6,788 bases of DNA from positions 1 through 6,788 of the forward strand of contig CAZGXQ010000058.1 of NCBI GenBank assembly GCA_964530195.1. The letters are read 5' to 3'. The number at the start of each line of letters is the position of its first letter. Within the stretch, counting starts at the first letter, position 1. Positions 5,257 through 6,788 of the stretch are shown piece by piece. Below the pieces are notes generated by a model, which was not told the origin of the DNA, searched no databases, and saw only the letters and a list, made by a program, of their open reading frames with translations. The translations under genes were made by a program, and so were the position numbers. This DNA comes from CAZGXQ01 sp964530195 (lineage in GTDB: Bacteria > Patescibacteriota > Minisyncoccia > Minisyncoccales > GBS-2).

Positions 5257-6561
5257 ATGAGTTTAAAAAGCAAAATTTTAATATTTAGTTTTGTCATCTT
5301 TTTAAACTGTTTTTGTTTTTCAGTTTTTGCTGGTCAAGAACATAATGTTTGGGGATGGGCGTGGTCTTCAAACATTGGCTGGATTAAGTTTAATAACTGC
5401 ACTAATCCTGCAGACCCTGCAACTTGTGGGACAGTAAACTATGGAGTTCATATTTGTACTAGCGATACCGACCCTCTTTGTGCCAGCGTCACCACTCCAA
5501 AAAGAGGAAAATTGGTGGGTTATGCTTGGTCTTCAAATATTGGCTGGATTAGATTTGATCCCCCAGGTCCTTATCCCACATCTCCCAATTTTTCAGCCAG
5601 AGTGGATCTTGATGGGACAATTTGTGGTCAAAGAGGAAAAATCTGTGGTTGGGCAAGAGCTTGTGCTGGAGCAACAGATCCTACTAATTGTTCAGGCTCA
5701 ACCAATCCCGCAAGTGGTGGTTGGGATGGCTGGATAAAACTTTCTGGATCGACCTATGCGGTCTCTCTCGATACAGATGTTTCTCCAGTTGAGTTCAGAG
5801 GTTTTGCCTGGGGTGGCGATCCAAACTCTCTTTCAGAAGCTGTCATTGGTTGGATTTCGTTTAATTGTAGAGACAGAGGGGTTTGTTCAACTTCAACTTA
5901 TAAGGTAATGACTTCTTTCTCTTTAAACCAACCGCCAACCGCAAGAATTTGTTGTAATACCCCAACTTGTCCTCCAGAAACTTGCACAGCTTATAGAGGA
6001 GAGCTATTTACTCTATACAATGCCTCCACTGATCCTGACAACAATATAGTTTTTTCTGAATGGGATATTTTGGGTCTAGGATCAGGTCCAGAGTTGACCT
6101 GTAATGGAATTTGCAATTTTACTCCCGACCCACCAGTGGGTACTTGGACAGTAATTTTAAAAGTGAGAGATAGCTTAGGCTATGAATCCTCTGCCACAAA
6201 AACATTTACCATTTTAAGAAATATTTCAGCTGACTTTGAGTGTTCTCTAAATCCTAATGATCCCACTAGTTGGAGAAATTGTGAAGGATTTAGAGTAATG
6301 GTTGATCAAACTCTTTATCTAAGAGACACTTCTTCACCTTCTGATGGAGCAACAATTGCAAGTAGATATTGGACTTTCCAAGACGGACAACCAGCTACTT
6401 CTACTTTACCAACCCCCTCAGTTATTTTTGCCAGACCAGGTAGAAAGATAATTTCACTTTCTATCACAGATACAAACAACAGAACTGCCACCGCTACTTC
6501 AACAATCAACGTAATATCCCCACCAATTTATTTCCCCATTCCTCCAGTTCCTCCCCCATAA
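5257..6561 (+). CDS. Secreted Cys-rich surface protein with GWAWSxNIGWI repeats and two PKD-like domains
   Basis: This 434-residue exported protein has a signal peptide at 1-25 (Lys-containing start, hydrophobic core, likely cleavage after SVFA). The mature part opens with four Trp-rich repeat units: VWGWAWSSNIGWIKF (31-45), LVGYAWSSNIGWIRF (86-100), a degenerate one (ICGWARACAG 129-138 ... GGWDGWIKLSG 154-164) and FRGFAWGG...VIGWISF (180-202). Two Ig-like PKD domains follow: about 225-320 (NQPPTARI ... SEWDI ... GTWTVILKVRDSLGY) and about 322-419 (YWTFQDG at 371-377, PGRKIISLSITDTNNR at 394-409). The end is Pro-rich (IYFPIPPVPPP) with no LPxTG, membrane helix or other anchor. The mature protein has 18 Cys, an even number, suggesting disulfides. 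Similar repeat-plus-PKD proteins are, to my recollection, common in Parcubacteria and uncharacterised; a role in adhesion or envelope display is inference. A pseudopilin gene starts 5 bases after the stop, suggesting one transcript. Its Ser/Thr-rich segments could be PMT acceptors. Confidence 0.8.
   Translation: MSLKSKILIFSFVIFLNCFCFSVFAGQEHNVWGWAWSSNIGWIKFNNCTNPADPATCGTVNYGVHICTSDTDPLCASVTTPKRGKLVGYAWSSNIGWIRFDPPGPYPTSPNFSARVDLDGTICGQRGKICGWARACAGATDPTNCSGSTNPASGGWDGWIKLSGSTYAVSLDTDVSPVEFRGFAWGGDPNSLSEAVIGWISFNCRDRGVCSTSTYKVMTSFSLNQPPTARICCNTPTCPPETCTAYRGELFTLYNASTDPDNNIVFSEWDILGLGSGPELTCNGICNFTPDPPVGTWTVILKVRDSLGYESSATKTFTILRNISADFECSLNPNDPTSWRNCEGFRVMVDQTLYLRDTSSPSDGATIASRYWTFQDGQPATSTLPTPSVIFARPGRKIISLSITDTNNRTATATSTINVISPPIYFPIPPVPPP
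5344..5862 (+). repeat. Coding tandem repeats: four W-rich GW(A)W...GWI.F units
   Basis: Units lie at residues 30-45, 85-100, 128-164 and 179-202 of the secreted protein. Units 1 and 2 remain almost identical in DNA: bases 5362-5386 and 5527-5551 differ at one silent position in 25 (AAC versus AAT for Asn), offset by 165 bases or exactly 55 codons. Units 3 and 4 keep only the G[WF]A[WR] start and the GWI[KS][LF] end, with variable inserts between. The pattern indicates internal duplication, the first pair being the most recent or best preserved. Confidence 0.75.
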
Positions 6562-6566
6562 TTTAA

Positions 6567-6788
6567 ATGAAAGGATTTACTTTAGTTGAGCTTTTAATGG
6601 TAGTTTCAATTCTCCTTATTTTTACCGCCATTTCATTGCCTAATTTAAAAAGAGGAGATGAGCTTTTAGCTTTACAAAGGGCAGGGAACAAATTAGCCCA
6701 GGATTTGAGAATGGCAAGCGAGATGGCAATTTCAGGAAAATTAACAGGTTCTCAATTTCCAAGAGGTGGTTATGGAATTCACTTTCCC
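6567..6788 (+). CDS. Type IV pilin-like / GspH-FimT pseudopilin (3' truncated)
   Basis: The reading frame starts at ATG 6567 and stays open to the window edge, giving 74 residues. The N-terminus MKGFTLVELLMVVSILLI is a textbook type III (prepilin) signal: a short Lys-Gly leader, cleavage expected between Gly3 and Phe4, N-methylated Phe as the new first residue, and Glu at mature position 5 (Glu8). A single hydrophobic helix of about 20 residues follows. After it, LQRAGNKLAQDLRMASEMAI and GGYGIHF resemble the amphipathic helix and first strand region of GspH/FimT minor pseudopilins ('la.dLr.A...A ... GYGI.F'). It would be processed by a prepilin peptidase and assembled by a type IV pilus or type II secretion-like machine, neither of which is in view. 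The gene begins 5 bases after the stop of the secreted-protein gene, with no Shine-Dalgarno sequence evident, so it is probably co-transcribed. The minor-pilin subclass is less certain than the pilin call itself. Confidence 0.88.
   Translation, partial: MKGFTLVELLMVVSILLIFTAISLPNLKRGDELLALQRAGNKLAQDLRMASEMAISGKLTGSQFPRGGYGIHFP

Noticed and set aside
5302..5316. Lipoprotein signal (Cys18 or Cys20 in the leader of the secreted protein)
   Set aside because: The residues before Cys18 (FLN) and Cys20 (NCF) do not fit a lipobox, while SVFA|G at 22-26 is a good signal peptidase I site.
5441..5737. 98-residue + strand ORF within the secreted-protein gene
   Set aside because: Out-of-frame shadow of the repeat region; the main frame carries the signal peptide, repeats and PKD motifs.
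6315..6509. 64-residue minus strand ORF opposite PKD domain 2
   Set aside because: Antisense to a convincing PKD domain, with no start context and no recognisable motif.
1..6788. Recoded UGA (code 25 as in Gracilibacteria/Absconditabacteria)
   Set aside because: No gene here ends in TGA, but none is interrupted by in-frame TGA either and glycines are encoded by GGN, so there is no sign of recoding.
1..6788. CRISPR array, insertion sequence, tRNA or rRNA gene
   Set aside because: No regularly spaced DNA repeats, transposase motifs, terminal inverted repeats or cloverleaf-like sequence were seen; nearly all bases are accounted for by protein-coding genes.

Overview
The window is strongly AT-rich and all genes lie on the + strand, packed tightly: gaps of 3, 19, 95 and 5 bases and one 19-base overlap. 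Standard code fits. The four complete ORFs and the partial first one end in TAA or TAG, and glycine and tryptophan are encoded normally. The gene content is a run of polytopic GT-C-type glycosyltransferases, a lone minimal nucleotidyltransferase, a secreted protein with 'GWAWSxNIGWI' repeats plus PKD-like domains, and a type IV pseudopilin. Together with the low GC and compact layout this suggests an uncultivated Patescibacteria/CPR bacterium, probably Parcubacteria-like. That placement rests on my recollection of such genomes, not on a search.

Region 1 (1-4785) encodes membrane glycosyltransferases. It starts with the C-terminal end of a truncated membrane protein with a GT-C-like 'QFGYRYATDFYPF' motif. 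A 647-residue polytopic protein related to the DUF2298/'YYY' membrane family follows. The third is an 858-residue protein that I read as two complete GT-C enzymes fused in tandem: an ALG6/PIG-M-like N-terminal half and a bacterial protein O-mannosyltransferase (PMT, GT39) C-terminal half. Such enzymes take sugars from lipid-phosphate carriers and transfer them on the outer face of the cytoplasmic membrane.

Region 2 (4805-5161) is a small cytoplasmic NTP_transf_2/MNT-type protein with the GS...SDID signature. No HEPN-like partner is visible beside it.

Region 3 (5162-5256) is the only real intergenic space. It carries two TAAAAT -10-like elements inside a repeated GGTAAAATAAAA 12-mer. The same 12-mer also lies in the gap before the nucleotidyltransferase gene. 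The copy nearest the secreted-protein gene sits so close to the ATG that its transcript could be leaderless.

Region 4 (5257-6788) encodes cell-surface proteins: a Cys-rich secreted protein (signal peptide, four W-rich repeats, two PKD-like domains, Pro-rich end) and, 5 bases later, the start of a GspH/FimT-like pseudopilin that runs off the window. An economical but unproven reading is an envelope locus in which the glycosyltransferases build or attach surface glycan and the downstream genes supply exported proteins that could be acceptors.
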